Shown: one piece after another, positions 17,236 through 26,207 of the stretch
How the letters are laid out: each line of letters begins with the position of its first letter
Numbering within the stretch: the first letter of the stretch is position 1
Source of the DNA: Pedosphaera sp.
GTDB lineage: Bacteria > Verrucomicrobiota > Verrucomicrobiia > Limisphaerales > SXQI01
Length of the DNA: 64,000 nucleotides
Assembly (NCBI GenBank): GCA_025359965.1
Contig: JANYDC010000159.1
Coordinates: 1 to 64,000, forward strand
Direction: 5' to 3'
The notes under the pieces: generated by a model
What the model saw: the letters and a program-made list of their open reading frames with translations, nothing else
The model's database searches: none
Told to the model about the DNA's origin: nothing
Made by a program: the position numbers and the translations under genes

Positions 17236-17386
17236 ATATGGTATGTCTGCCTACCAAACGCCTCGAATTTGAGCTGCCAGTAATGTAAAACCTTGGCATA
17301 TTCAACGATTAGCTGAATATGCACGCCATATTTAATTCCAAATTTGCTAGAATATCGTGCATTTCCACAAACGCAACAGCCGAGCA

Positions 17387-17869
17387 TTACACAGTGGCAT
17401 CCTGTTTACGACTCTTTTTAGGGGCTGGAACCTGTTTCCGAGCACGAACGATCGCAAGGATTGGCCAACCGAACAGGATCCCATTCATCAAAAGAAAAAA
17501 GAACCAATTGCTTTTTGAGACTTCAAAGAGCGCGATAAAACCTGACGCTATCATATGCGTTTGTGGAAAAATGATTCCGACAACCAGCAGTATCATACCA
17601 AAAAATAGAAAGAACCAACACGACCAATAACTGAGAGCCAAATATCGCGCGTCACCCGCCATCAAACGGTAGGCCAAGAATGAAAACAGCAAAAAGCTTG
17701 GGTCGATGTGTAGTTTGAATTCTCCGCTGGCAGATAGCCAGTAGTAGATCATGCCGCCGATATTAAGAAGCGGCCAGCCAAGCATCCTCAATCCTGCGTC
17801 ACGCAGATTGCGACCACTTCCCACCAAAACGGCATTAAATGAATGACGCTGCATGATAAGTTGCTCCAA
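17387..17869 (-). CDS. Hypothetical four-helix membrane protein
   Basis: The 160-residue protein has hydrophobic helices around residues 28-45, 56-70, 78-102 and 120-140, then a basic tail (ARKQVPAPKKSRKQ). It starts either at MEQLIMQRHS or at MQRHS. I do not recognise the family. It shares low G+C with the genes at 16.3-17.2 kb and points the same way, across a 150-bp gap. Confidence 0.6.
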   Translation of the reverse strand: MEQLIMQRHSFNAVLVGSGRNLRDAGLRMLGWPLLNIGGMIYYWLSASGEFKLHIDPSFLLFSFLAYRLMAGDARYLALSYWSCWFFLFFGMILLVVGIIFPQTHMIASGFIALFEVSKSNWFFFLLMNGILFGWPILAIVRARKQVPAPKKSRKQDATV

Positions 17870-18235
17870 ACATCATAAGACCGGGAAGGTCCAAGCCACT
17901 AACCCCGCCCCGATTGTGGTGGTTAACATGCGCATGAGCGCTTGGAAAGGATTAGAGCCGGGTTGCATGTTCCTGATTTCGTGTGGGGCAATTTGCCACT
18001 TTAGCGAATGGTTGGCGAGGGTTTATGGCACGGATTGGGAATGGGGAGGTAGAATATGAAGCGCATGGATAAGAGGACGAGATGGTGATAGATCGCCCAT
18101 TCAGGGCTCCCCGACAACCTCGTGATGCTTATTACCCAGGGCGTTGCCCTGGGCTGACTTAGAGCGCCCCTGTGGGGCTGGGAATTGGGGTTACGACTGC
18201 TCGACAAAGCATGCAATAGGATTTAGCGTTTTAGG
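17870..18235. other. Intergenic stretch with hairpin repeats
   Basis: About 365 bp between divergent genes; the only clear content is the double hairpin at 18135-18178. Short frames here have no family signal. Confidence 0.5.
18135..18178. repeat. Double-hairpin intergenic repeat
   Basis: CCCAGGGC-GTT-GCCCTGGG (18135-18153) is followed by CTGACTT and then GCCCC-TGT-GGGGC (18166-18178). The same two-hairpin design recurs at 62499-62540 with different stem bases (CCCAGGCC-GGT-GGCCTGGG), and a single arm at 16222-16240. Confidence 0.7.
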
Positions 18236-18400
18236 ATGTTAAACTGGGCCGTTGCATTTTTATTGATTGCCATTCTGGCGGGGGTTTTTGGGTTTACCGG
18301 GGTTGCGGGTACGGCCATTGGTTTCGCCAAGATTCTCTTCTTTATTTTCTTGGTTCTGTTTGTGTTGTCGCTGCTTTTTGGGCGCGGGAAAAAATCTTGA
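18236..18400 (+). CDS. DUF1328 (YtjA-type) small membrane protein
   Basis: A 54-residue protein, [20 protein letters not shown] onward, ending LLFGRGKKS. It matches the DUF1328 pattern: 'ML.WA..Fl.iAliAg..GF.G.A..a..iAkilf.iFlvlf..sl..g'. It has two hydrophobic helices separated by the [13 protein letters not shown] loop. Members are small stress-associated inner-membrane proteins of unknown mechanism, often encoded alone. It is followed at 8 bp by a run of ten G residues (18409-18418) and then by the acyltransferase-like gene at 18480. Confidence 0.85.
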   Translation: MLNWAVAFLLIAILAGVFGFTGVAGTAIGFAKILFFIFLVLFVLSLLFGRGKKS

Positions 18401-18408
18401 TCTGTTCC

Positions 18409-18418
18409 GGGGGGGGGG
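18409..18418 (+). repeat. G10 homopolymer tract upstream of the acyltransferase-like gene
   Basis: Ten G residues between the DUF1328 stop and the gene at 18480, 62 bp before its ATG. Tract length variation could alter spacing in a promoter or leader, but no promoter is recognised here. Confidence 0.6.
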
Positions 18419-18479
18419 CAGCTTCTGGTGCGGAAATCCGATCTCGACTCGAAAGGAACTGATTCCTTAAGGTGAGGCC

Positions 18480-19679
18480 ATGACCCCGAAGACAGAAAAT
18501 GCTCAGGGCAATCCAATCTCACGACTCGTGTCGCTGGATGCCTATCGCGGATTTGTGATGTTGCTGATGGCCTCGGAAGGTTTGGGGCTGTCGAAGCTAG
18601 CGCGAAGCTTCCCGCAAAACCAACTTCTTCAGTTTCTTTCGTATCAGACGGATCATGTGGAATGGGTGGGGTGCAGTTTGTGGGATTTGATCCAGCCGTC
18701 TTTCAGCTTCATGGTCGGGGTAGCGATTCCGTATTCCATCGCAAGCCGGATTGCCAAGGGGGATGGTTTTGGGAAGTTGCTGGGGCATGCCATTTGGCGT
18801 TCGTTGTTGCTGGTGTTGCTAGGGGTTTTTCTTCGCAGCACGAACAGCAGCATGACCAACTGGACTTTCGAGGACACGCTATCGCAGATCGGGCTTGGTT
18901 ATACTTTTCTGTTCCTTGTGGCGTGGATGAAGCCACGCACACAATTCGTGGTGGGTTGTTTGATTGTTTTCGGGTATTGGCTGGCCTTTGCTTTGTTTCC
19001 CCTGCCCTCCCCGGGATTTGACTATGCGACGGTGGGGGTTCCGGCTGATTTTCCACACCTGCAAGGGTTTGCGGCGCATTGGGATAAAAACACGAATTTG
19101 GCGGCGGCTTTCGACACTTGGTTTCTGAACCTTTTCCATCGGCCCAAGGAGTTTTCATACAACGGCGGCGGGTATCTCACCCTGAGTTTCATACCCACCT
19201 TGGCCACAATGATCGCGGGTCTGCTGGCTGGTGGGTATCTGCGCACGCAGGCGGAACCGATGAAGAAGGTGTGGCGTTTCGCGACAGTGGGCGTCAGTTG
19301 TCTGGTGCTGGGATGGGTTCTGAACAAAACGGGGGTTGCGCCGGTGGTGAAGCGAATTTGGACGCCCGGCTGGGTGGTTTTCTCGGCGGGTTGGTGCTGT
19401 GTGCTTTTGGCGTTCTTTTATGCAGTGATTGATGTCAAAGGGTATCAGAAATGGGCGTTTCCGTTGGTGGTGGTGGGAATGAATTCCATCGCCATGTATT
19501 GCATGGCGCATCTTATCGGCGGTTTTATTGCCCACAGTTTCGAAATTCATATCAGCAGTCATTTCTTCCAAACGTTTGGGGACGCCTTTTCCCGCACGTT
19601 CGTGGATGGGACGGTGTTGTTGGTTTTGTGGTCTATATTGCTGTGGATGTACCGCCGCAAAATCTTCCTGAAGATTTGA
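18480..19679 (+). CDS. HGSNAT-like (DUF5009/DUF1624) membrane acyltransferase homologue
   Basis: The 399-residue protein has about ten transmembrane segments and the family opening RLVSLDAYRGFVMLLMASEG, followed by HVEWVGCSLWDLIQPSFSF and MVGVAIPYS. This is the signature of bacterial relatives of heparan-alpha-glucosaminide N-acetyltransferase (NagX-like). These are thought to move acetyl groups across the membrane to sugars, though in most bacteria this is untested. AAGGTGAGG just upstream of the ATG is a fair ribosome-binding site. With so many carbohydrate-associated exported proteins nearby, a role in glycan modification or catabolism is plausible. Confidence 0.85.
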   Translation: MTPKTENAQGNPISRLVSLDAYRGFVMLLMASEGLGLSKLARSFPQNQLLQFLSYQTDHVEWVGCSLWDLIQPSFSFMVGVAIPYSIASRIAKGDGFGKLLGHAIWRSLLLVLLGVFLRSTNSSMTNWTFEDTLSQIGLGYTFLFLVAWMKPRTQFVVGCLIVFGYWLAFALFPLPSPGFDYATVGVPADFPHLQGFAAHWDKNTNLAAAFDTWFLNLFHRPKEFSYNGGGYLTLSFIPTLATMIAGLLAGGYLRTQAEPMKKVWRFATVGVSCLVLGWVLNKTGVAPVVKRIWTPGWVVFSAGWCCVLLAFFYAVIDVKGYQKWAFPLVVVGMNSIAMYCMAHLIGGFIAHSFEIHISSHFFQTFGDAFSRTFVDGTVLLVLWSILLWMYRRKIFLKI

Positions 19680-19802
19680 TCGGACAACCTCAAAGAAACC
19701 GGGCTCGGCAAGAAAAAGAGCAGTCAATGGTACGATTCGTGCTGAAACAACTGTTCTAATCCAGAATCGTTACACCGTTCCCGCCAGACCTTTGTTTTAA
19801 GT

Positions 19803-22800
19803 ATGATTTGTAATCGTTCCCGAGCTGGGTGGGCTATCACCCTGATCATTTGGCTATCACTTGTTACCAACAGCCTTGCCCAAAATTCGGTGGTGATTTC
19901 AGAACTGCTTGGGGACAACAAGACCGGCATCACGGACGAGGACGGTGATTATTCGGATTGGATCGAGCTGTTTAACGCGGGGGGCACGACGGTCAATTTG
20001 GCGGGTTGGAGCCTCACCACAGATGCAACGCAACCCAAGGCTTGGATATTCCCTTCAGTCAACCTCCAAGCGAACGAATTTCTGCTGGTTTTTGCCTCTG
20101 GCAAGGACCGAACTGATCTCAACCAACCGTTGCACACTAATTTCAAGTTGAAGAGCTCGGGCGAGTATCTGGGCTTATTCGCGCCAGAGCCTGGCCGGGC
20201 GGTTAGTGAGTTTGCCCCCGGTTTCCCAAATCAGTTTCCCGATATTTCTTACGGGCTGGCCCAAACGGTTACTCAGCGCAGCCTGCTTACTGGCGCGTAC
20301 ACCCTAAGTTATTGGGTGCCGACCAGTGCCGCACTCGATAGCCAGTGGCAGAATTCCGGTTTTAACGATGCCGCCTGGCCCACGGCCACCAATGGTCTGG
20401 GTTATCAACTTTCGGTGCCGGGGTTTGCGGTGAAGAATGTGCAAGCGAACATCAGCGTGGGTTCGTTGGATGCAGCGGAGCAAGTGCTGAGCAACGCAGC
20501 CTTCCAAGCCGAGGTGTATAAGGTTAATGCCTCCGTGATCAATTATTTTAACACCGGTTCGGGGGCCAATTTCTCAGGGGACGCGACATTCCCGGGATTC
20601 GTGATCAATGTGGATCGGGATAATTTTGCGCTGGAAGCAATCGGCACGGTGACCATTCCCGCTGCGGGACAATGGACTTTCGGAGTGAATAGCGACGATG
20701 GCTTTTCGCTGCAAGTGGGAGGATTTGCCATGTCCTACCCGGCTCCACGCGGGCCCAGCGACACGTTGCAGACGTTCAGTTTTCCAGCGGCGGGGGATTA
20801 TCCCATCCGCTTGGTCTTTTACGAACAGGGTGGCGGCTCGGGTGTTGAGCTGTTTGCCGCAGCCGGCGCATTCGTCGGGTTTGACGCGAATGCATTCCGA
20901 TTGGTGGGGGATACAGCGGGCGGCGGACTGTTGGTGCGCTCCCTGCCCAATGGTGACGGACCAAGCCTAGGTTATGGAAATTTGATCAAGAGCGATCTGA
21001 GAAACACTATAGCGGGCAAAGCAGGATCGGTTTATGTGCGGGTGCCGTTTGCGGTCACCAATGCGAGTTCCTACCAGACGCTGACCTTGGGCGCATACTA
21101 TGACGATGGATTTGTGGTGTGGCTAAACGGGACGGAGCTCGCGAGGCGCAACGCTCCCGCCGCGTTGAATTGGGCATCGGCCGCGACCGCCAGACACGAT
21201 CAAACAGCAGCAGTGACTTTGGAACAGATCGGGCTGGGCAATTTGAGCTCTGTGCTGAAGGAAGGGGCAAACCTGTTGACGGTGCAGTGGTTAAACCAAT
21301 CACCGTCGGATGTTGGGATGCTGCTTTCGCTCGAACTCACAGAGCAAACGATTAGTTCGACCACGAACCGTTATCTTGCGCAGCCCACGCCGGATACGGC
21401 CAACACAGGGGGAGCATATCGTTTTGTTAAGGACACCAAGTTCAGCGTGGACCGCGGGTTTTTCACCAATGCATTTGATTTGGAGCTGAGCACCGCCACG
21501 ACCAATGCGGCGATTCGATACACAACCAACGGTTTGCCACCCAGCGCGACGAATGGTTTTCTTTATGCGGGGCCCATCCATGTCAGCGGCACCAGCACAA
21601 TCAGGGCGGCGGCCTTTCTCGAGGGTTATGATCCGTCGAATATTGACACCGTTACTTACATTTTCCCGACCGATGTGATCCGGCAGGCGAAGGATGGCAA
21701 GGCTCCGACAGGTTGGCCAACTTCATGGGGTGGTAACACCGTGAACTACGGCATGGATCAACGGGTGGTGACCAACACGCGCTACGCGGGGACGATCATC
21801 CAGGACCTGCAAACCATTCCATCATTTTCGCTTGTGATGAACCTGAATGATTTATTTGAAGCCTCCGGAGGGATTTATGCCAACCCCGGGCAGGATGGGC
21901 GTGACTGGGAGCGTCCGTGTTCTCTCGAACTGATTCATCCCGATGGGAGCAAAGGGTTCCAGATCAATGCCGGGATTCGTATCCGGGGCGGGTTCAGTCG
22001 CACCACAGACAACCCAAAGCACGCTTTTCGTTTCCTGTTCCGTTCCGAGTATGGCGACGGCCAGTTAAATTACCCACTGTTCGGGCCGAACGCCGCCACG
22101 TCACTAGACGGTTTTGACCTGCGCACTTTTCAAAATTATTCATGGAGTTTTGGGGGCGACGCGCGCGGCATTTTTGTGCGGGATGTGTTCAGCCGCGATT
22201 TGCAACTGGCAACGGGTTCGCCGGGAAGTCACGGGAACTATTTTCACCTCTACATCAACGGCATGTACTGGGGATTGTACAATTCGGATGAGCGACCCGA
22301 GGCTTCATACGGGGCCAGTTATTTTGGCGGTGTCCCGGAGGATTATGATGTCATCAAGGTCGAGGCGGGATTATATACAATCAACGCCACGGACGGAAAC
22401 ATGGAGGCCTGGACTCGGTTGTACAATACCGTCAAACCCGGAATCACCAATACTGCGGATTACTTCAAGCTGCAGGGGCGAAACGCGGATGGCACGGTCA
22501 ACCCCCAATACGAGAACCTCTTGGATGTCGATAATCTGATCGATTACATGCTGGTGATTTATTTTGGCGGAAATCTGGATGCTCCGATTTCGGCGTTCCT
22601 TGGAAATGCCGCGCCCAACAATTGGTATGGCGTCAGAAGCCGCAACAACACTGCCGGTTTCCGATTCTTCGTGCACGATGCGGAGCACACTTTATTGGAT
22701 GCATCTGAGAATCGTCTTGGGCCCTTTGCGACCAGTGGAAGCCTCGCGGTGAGCAACCCGCAATACGTGCTCCAAAAATTATGGAAAAGTACGGAATTTA

Positions 22801-25166
22801 AGATCAGGATGGCGGACCATATTCAAAAGAATTTCTTCGACGGAGGGCCGATGTCAACCGTTGGAGCACGGGTAATATTTCAAAAGCGCAAATTGGAGAT
22901 TGACCGGGCGGTGGTGGGGGAATCCGCGCGATGGGGGGATTCGAAACGGCCAAGCCAGCCCTTCACGAGGGACGCGGAATGGCTGACTGAAATCAACAGG
23001 GTTTATAACTCCTACCTCGCGAACCGTCCAAACACGGTGTTGAACCAATTGCGCTCGGCCGGCCTCTGGCCCGCCACTCCCGCAGCAAACTTTGGCACCT
23101 CTCCAGGGAATGTGGCCAGTGGACAGGTTGTTACATTAAGCACAACGATTGGCACAATTTATTACACGACGGACGGATCTGACCCACGTCTGATCGGCGG
23201 CGGAATCAGCTCCAACGCCATCATGTACTCCACGCCGCTGACAGTGAACCGCAGCCAGAGCCTGCGCACTCGGGTGCTATCGGGTAGTAACTGGGGCCCT
23301 ATAAGGGACGGTCGGTTCACCGTGATTCAAAACTTCACGCAGCTTCGACTGACCGAATTGATGTACAATCCACCCAATCAGGGAACGGTGAATGGAGATC
23401 AGCTTGAGTTTCTGGAGCTTAAGAATACTTCCGGCGAACCACTCGATTTAAGCGGGGTTCAATTCACCAACGGGGTGACATACACATTTCCAGATGGAAA
23501 GACTCTTCCCCCCAACGCATTTGTAGTGTTAGTCAGCAATCCGGTTGAGTTCGCCAAACGCTATCCGGGAGTGCAAATAGATGGCGCCTATACCGGTAAA
23601 CTTTCCAACTCTGGGGAAAGACTCACATTGGTGCATGCGGCGGGAGGAGTGATTCTTGATTTTGACTACGCCGATAACGCGCCATGGCCAAGTGCTCCCG
23701 ATGGCCTGGGTTTTTCATTGGTGCTCCGCAACCCTGCTTCCCCGGTGCAGACCTATGGGGCGGATGAATGGCGGGCCAGCACATTACCACTCGGATCGCC
23801 AGGCGTGGACGATCCGAATCCAACTATCCCCGAAGTTGAAGTGACCGAAGTCTTGGCACATCCGGCCGTTCTCGGCGGAGAGTATATTGAGTTGCATAAC
23901 CCGGGAGCTAACAGCGCTTCGATTGGCGGATGGTATCTCACTGACAATCGCCAAAAGCCGTTCAAGTACCGGCTGCCCAATGTGTCTATCCCAGCTGGCG
24001 GATATCGCGTGGTAACCGAAGCCGAGTACAATCCGCAACCCCCTACAACCAACAACTTCAGCCTTAGCTCCCTCGGGGAGGAGGTGTATCTTTTCTCAGC
24101 CAACGCAGAGGGTGGATTGACAGGTTTCAGCCATGGTTTCCGTTTCGATGCGGCACCGGCTTCAACAAGCTCTGGATTATTCAGAATCTCCACCGGTCAC
24201 GCAGAGTACCCGCTGTTGGTTGAGCCGACCGTCGGTATGGCCAATGCCGGTCCGGCCATTGGTTCGATCATCATCAGTGAGGTGCTCTACCACAGTACAA
24301 TGACGAACGCGGGATTCATCGAAATCAGCAATCGGGGTACAAACACGGTACTGTTATACGATGAACTCCGCCCCACCAACACGTGGAGGATGGTTGGAGT
24401 TGGTTTTTCGTTTCCAACCAATGTTGCCCTCACCCCAGGAGCAACCCTCGTGATCACGGAAGGGGATCCTGCCCGCTTCCGTGCGAGCAATAATTTACCC
24501 GCCGACGTGGTCGTGCTCGGCCCTTGGAGTGGTCTGCTGCAACCTGACGGGGAAACTCTCAGCCTGCAATACCCCGGTGTACCTATCACTGACACTAATG
24601 GCGTGCTGAGTGTGCCATATTACGAAACCGACCGAGTCGGCTACAAAACACGACAGCCTTGGCCGGTGAGTGGCAATGCTGCCGGCGTATCCATTCAACG
24701 CACAACACCTGTTGAATATGGTAACGAACCGCTGGGGTGGATAAGCGGCAGCCCTAACCCTGGGATTTGGGTGGCCACGGAGCGTCCTTTGGACACAGAT
24801 GGCGATGGATTGCCCGATCGATGGGAGGTTTTATACGGGCTAAACCCTTACGATGCCGCCGATGCCTTGCTGGATTTTGATGGAGACGGCATATCGAACC
24901 GGGATGAGTATCAAGCACGAACCAACCCGCTTGATCCAGCCGACGTGATGCGGATTGAGGTTATCCGGGCCGGGCAGAGTTTTAAGCTCCAATTCACCCT
25001 GCCCTTGGGCGCAAAGTACGCCATGCAGACGCGCTCGGATCTCAGTGAAGGCGAGTGGCTGACTGCACAAACGTGGGGGCCAGATGAACCAGGGCGAGTC
25101 ACCTATTCTCCGCCGGCACTACTCGTCGATGGCACCCTTTTCTATCGGCTCATCGCCCTGCCGTGA
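19803..25166 (+). CDS. Giant secreted lamin-tail / PA14 / CotH protein
   Basis: The 1,787-residue protein has a signal peptide (cleaved near NSLAQ). Domains in order: lamin-tail domain (about 28-135, ISELLGDNK..DYSDWIELFN); PA14-like domain (about 238-356, WTFGVNSDDGFSLQVGG); a chitobiase-type beta-sandwich near 545-620; a CotH region (about 640-970) with IRIRGGFSR, YINGMYWGLYNSDERP and RFFVHDAEHTLL; a second beta-sandwich near 1095-1170 (YYTTDGSDP); further lamin-tail domains near 1176, 1344 and 1485; and calcium-binding thrombospondin type-3 repeats from about 1665 (DTDGDGLPD, DFDGDGISN). CotH proteins can be atypical kinases of secreted proteins. Whether this one is active is unknown. It is a single gene with no operon partner. 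Confidence 0.9.
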   Translation: MICNRSRAGWAITLIIWLSLVTNSLAQNSVVISELLGDNKTGITDEDGDYSDWIELFNAGGTTVNLAGWSLTTDATQPKAWIFPSVNLQANEFLLVFASGKDRTDLNQPLHTNFKLKSSGEYLGLFAPEPGRAVSEFAPGFPNQFPDISYGLAQTVTQRSLLTGAYTLSYWVPTSAALDSQWQNSGFNDAAWPTATNGLGYQLSVPGFAVKNVQANISVGSLDAAEQVLSNAAFQAEVYKVNASVINYFNTGSGANFSGDATFPGFVINVDRDNFALEAIGTVTIPAAGQWTFGVNSDDGFSLQVGGFAMSYPAPRGPSDTLQTFSFPAAGDYPIRLVFYEQGGGSGVELFAAAGAFVGFDANAFRLVGDTAGGGLLVRSLPNGDGPSLGYGNLIKSDLRNTIAGKAGSVYVRVPFAVTNASSYQTLTLGAYYDDGFVVWLNGTELARRNAPAALNWASAATARHDQTAAVTLEQIGLGNLSSVLKEGANLLTVQWLNQSPSDVGMLLSLELTEQTISSTTNRYLAQPTPDTANTGGAYRFVKDTKFSVDRGFFTNAFDLELSTATTNAAIRYTTNGLPPSATNGFLYAGPIHVSGTSTIRAAAFLEGYDPSNIDTVTYIFPTDVIRQAKDGKAPTGWPTSWGGNTVNYGMDQRVVTNTRYAGTIIQDLQTIPSFSLVMNLNDLFEASGGIYANPGQDGRDWERPCSLELIHPDGSKGFQINAGIRIRGGFSRTTDNPKHAFRFLFRSEYGDGQLNYPLFGPNAATSLDGFDLRTFQNYSWSFGGDARGIFVRDVFSRDLQLATGSPGSHGNYFHLYINGMYWGLYNSDERPEASYGASYFGGVPEDYDVIKVEAGLYTINATDGNMEAWTRLYNTVKPGITNTADYFKLQGRNADGTVNPQYENLLDVDNLIDYMLVIYFGGNLDAPISAFLGNAAPNNWYGVRSRNNTAGFRFFVHDAEHTLLDASENRLGPFATSGSLAVSNPQYVLQKLWKSTEFKIRMADHIQKNFFDGGPMSTVGARVIFQKRKLEIDRAVVGESARWGDSKRPSQPFTRDAEWLTEINRVYNSYLANRPNTVLNQLRSAGLWPATPAANFGTSPGNVASGQVVTLSTTIGTIYYTTDGSDPRLIGGGISSNAIMYSTPLTVNRSQSLRTRVLSGSNWGPIRDGRFTVIQNFTQLRLTELMYNPPNQGTVNGDQLEFLELKNTSGEPLDLSGVQFTNGVTYTFPDGKTLPPNAFVVLVSNPVEFAKRYPGVQIDGAYTGKLSNSGERLTLVHAAGGVILDFDYADNAPWPSAPDGLGFSLVLRNPASPVQTYGADEWRASTLPLGSPGVDDPNPTIPEVEVTEVLAHPAVLGGEYIELHNPGANSASIGGWYLTDNRQKPFKYRLPNVSIPAGGYRVVTEAEYNPQPPTTNNFSLSSLGEEVYLFSANAEGGLTGFSHGFRFDAAPASTSSGLFRISTGHAEYPLLVEPTVGMANAGPAIGSIIISEVLYHSTMTNAGFIEISNRGTNTVLLYDELRPTNTWRMVGVGFSFPTNVALTPGATLVITEGDPARFRASNNLPADVVVLGPWSGLLQPDGETLSLQYPGVPITDTNGVLSVPYYETDRVGYKTRQPWPVSGNAAGVSIQRTTPVEYGNEPLGWISGSPNPGIWVATERPLDTDGDGLPDRWEVLYGLNPYDAADALLDFDGDGISNRDEYQARTNPLDPADVMRIEVIRAGQSFKLQFTLPLGAKYAMQTRSDLSEGEWLTAQTWGPDEPGRVTYSPPALLVDGTLFYRLIALP

Positions 25167-25172
25167 GCAGCA

Positions 25173-26183
25173 TTAGACTGCCCGGGGGCGGAAGTTGGAA
25201 ATCTGGGCAAGCTTGGTCCACAATTCGCGTTCCTCAGAAGTGTTTTCGACGGGAAACACCACGCGGAGAGTGACAATCAGGTCACCGGGGGCACCTTCCC
25301 TTGATCCGAGTCCCTTTCCTCTCACGCGGAGCTTCTGGCCGAAACTTGCGCCTGGAGGCACGCGGATGGAGAGCGGGCCTTCGAGGGTTTGCACCTGGGC
25401 TTCGGTTCCCAAGGCGGCTTCCCACGGCGCAATGTCGAGGTCGAAATGGAGGTCGCGGCCAACTACGTCAAAATCCGGATGGTGGGCAAATCTTACGTTG
25501 AGGTAGAGATCGCCGGGGTAATCCGCCCCAAGGGCACTATCACCGCGACCGGCGATACGGAGCTTTTGGCCTTCGCCAACACCTGCCGGAATTTTGACTT
25601 TATGAGTTTCGGTGATTTCAGCCTGACCGCTGCCATTGCAACCGAGGCAAACCACACCCCGCTTTTCGCCTGAGCCTCCGCAGGTTGGGCATGCTTTGAA
25701 ACGGCGCAGGGTGATCTGCCGCACGGTGCCGTGACTGGCCTCCTCCAAGGAAATCACCACATCCGCATGCAGATCCTCTCCTTTGCTGCTTCGGGCGGAG
25801 CCGGCTTTGCCGCCCGGAGACTGGGCACGATTAAAAAACCGCTCAAAGAAATCACTGTAGCCCGTGCCGCCAAACTCAAAATCCTCCTTACCGGCCGCAC
25901 CGCCCGCTTTCTGAGTACGGCTCCGAGCGCCCTTGAAGGTGTCCGCGTAAGGCTGGTTCCAATCGGCCCCCAATTGATCGTATTTGGTGCGTTTTTCAGG
26001 GGTGCCGAGAACCTCGTAAGCCTCGTTGATCTCCTTAAACTTATTTTCCGCAGCAGCCTTGTCCTTTGCCACGTCAGGATGGTAAAGGCGGGCCAGTTTA
26101 CGGAAGGCTTTGCGGATGTCGTCGGCGGAGGCTTTACGCTCCACACCGAGGATTTGGTAGTAGTCTTTAAATTCAGCGGGCAT
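25173..26183 (-). CDS. DnaJ-family co-chaperone with reduced zinc finger
   Basis: The 336-residue protein has an N-terminal J domain (residues 7-70) with the Hsp70-activating HPD at 35-37, a Gly/Arg-rich linker (about 80-135), and the two C-terminal substrate-binding beta-domains (GDLYLNVRFAHHPDF; DLIVTLRVVFPV). Unlike DnaJ it has only two CxxCxGxG units (CPTCGGSG, CLGCNGSG, about 164-185) instead of four. It is thus intermediate between DnaJ and zinc-free CbpA and could bind one zinc. It should recruit DnaK to unfolded clients in the cytoplasm. It converges on the CotH gene with 6 bp between stops and lies 24 bp downstream of the HtrA gene on the same strand, so the two may be co-transcribed as a proteostasis pair. 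Confidence 0.9.
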   Translation of the reverse strand: MPAEFKDYYQILGVERKASADDIRKAFRKLARLYHPDVAKDKAAAENKFKEINEAYEVLGTPEKRTKYDQLGADWNQPYADTFKGARSRTQKAGGAAGKEDFEFGGTGYSDFFERFFNRAQSPGGKAGSARSSKGEDLHADVVISLEEASHGTVRQITLRRFKACPTCGGSGEKRGVVCLGCNGSGQAEITETHKVKIPAGVGEGQKLRIAGRGDSALGADYPGDLYLNVRFAHHPDFDVVGRDLHFDLDIAPWEAALGTEAQVQTLEGPLSIRVPPGASFGQKLRVRGKGLGSREGAPGDLIVTLRVVFPVENTSEERELWTKLAQISNFRPRAV

Positions 26184-26207
26184 GCAGCAACAGTGATGCT
26201 CTAAACA

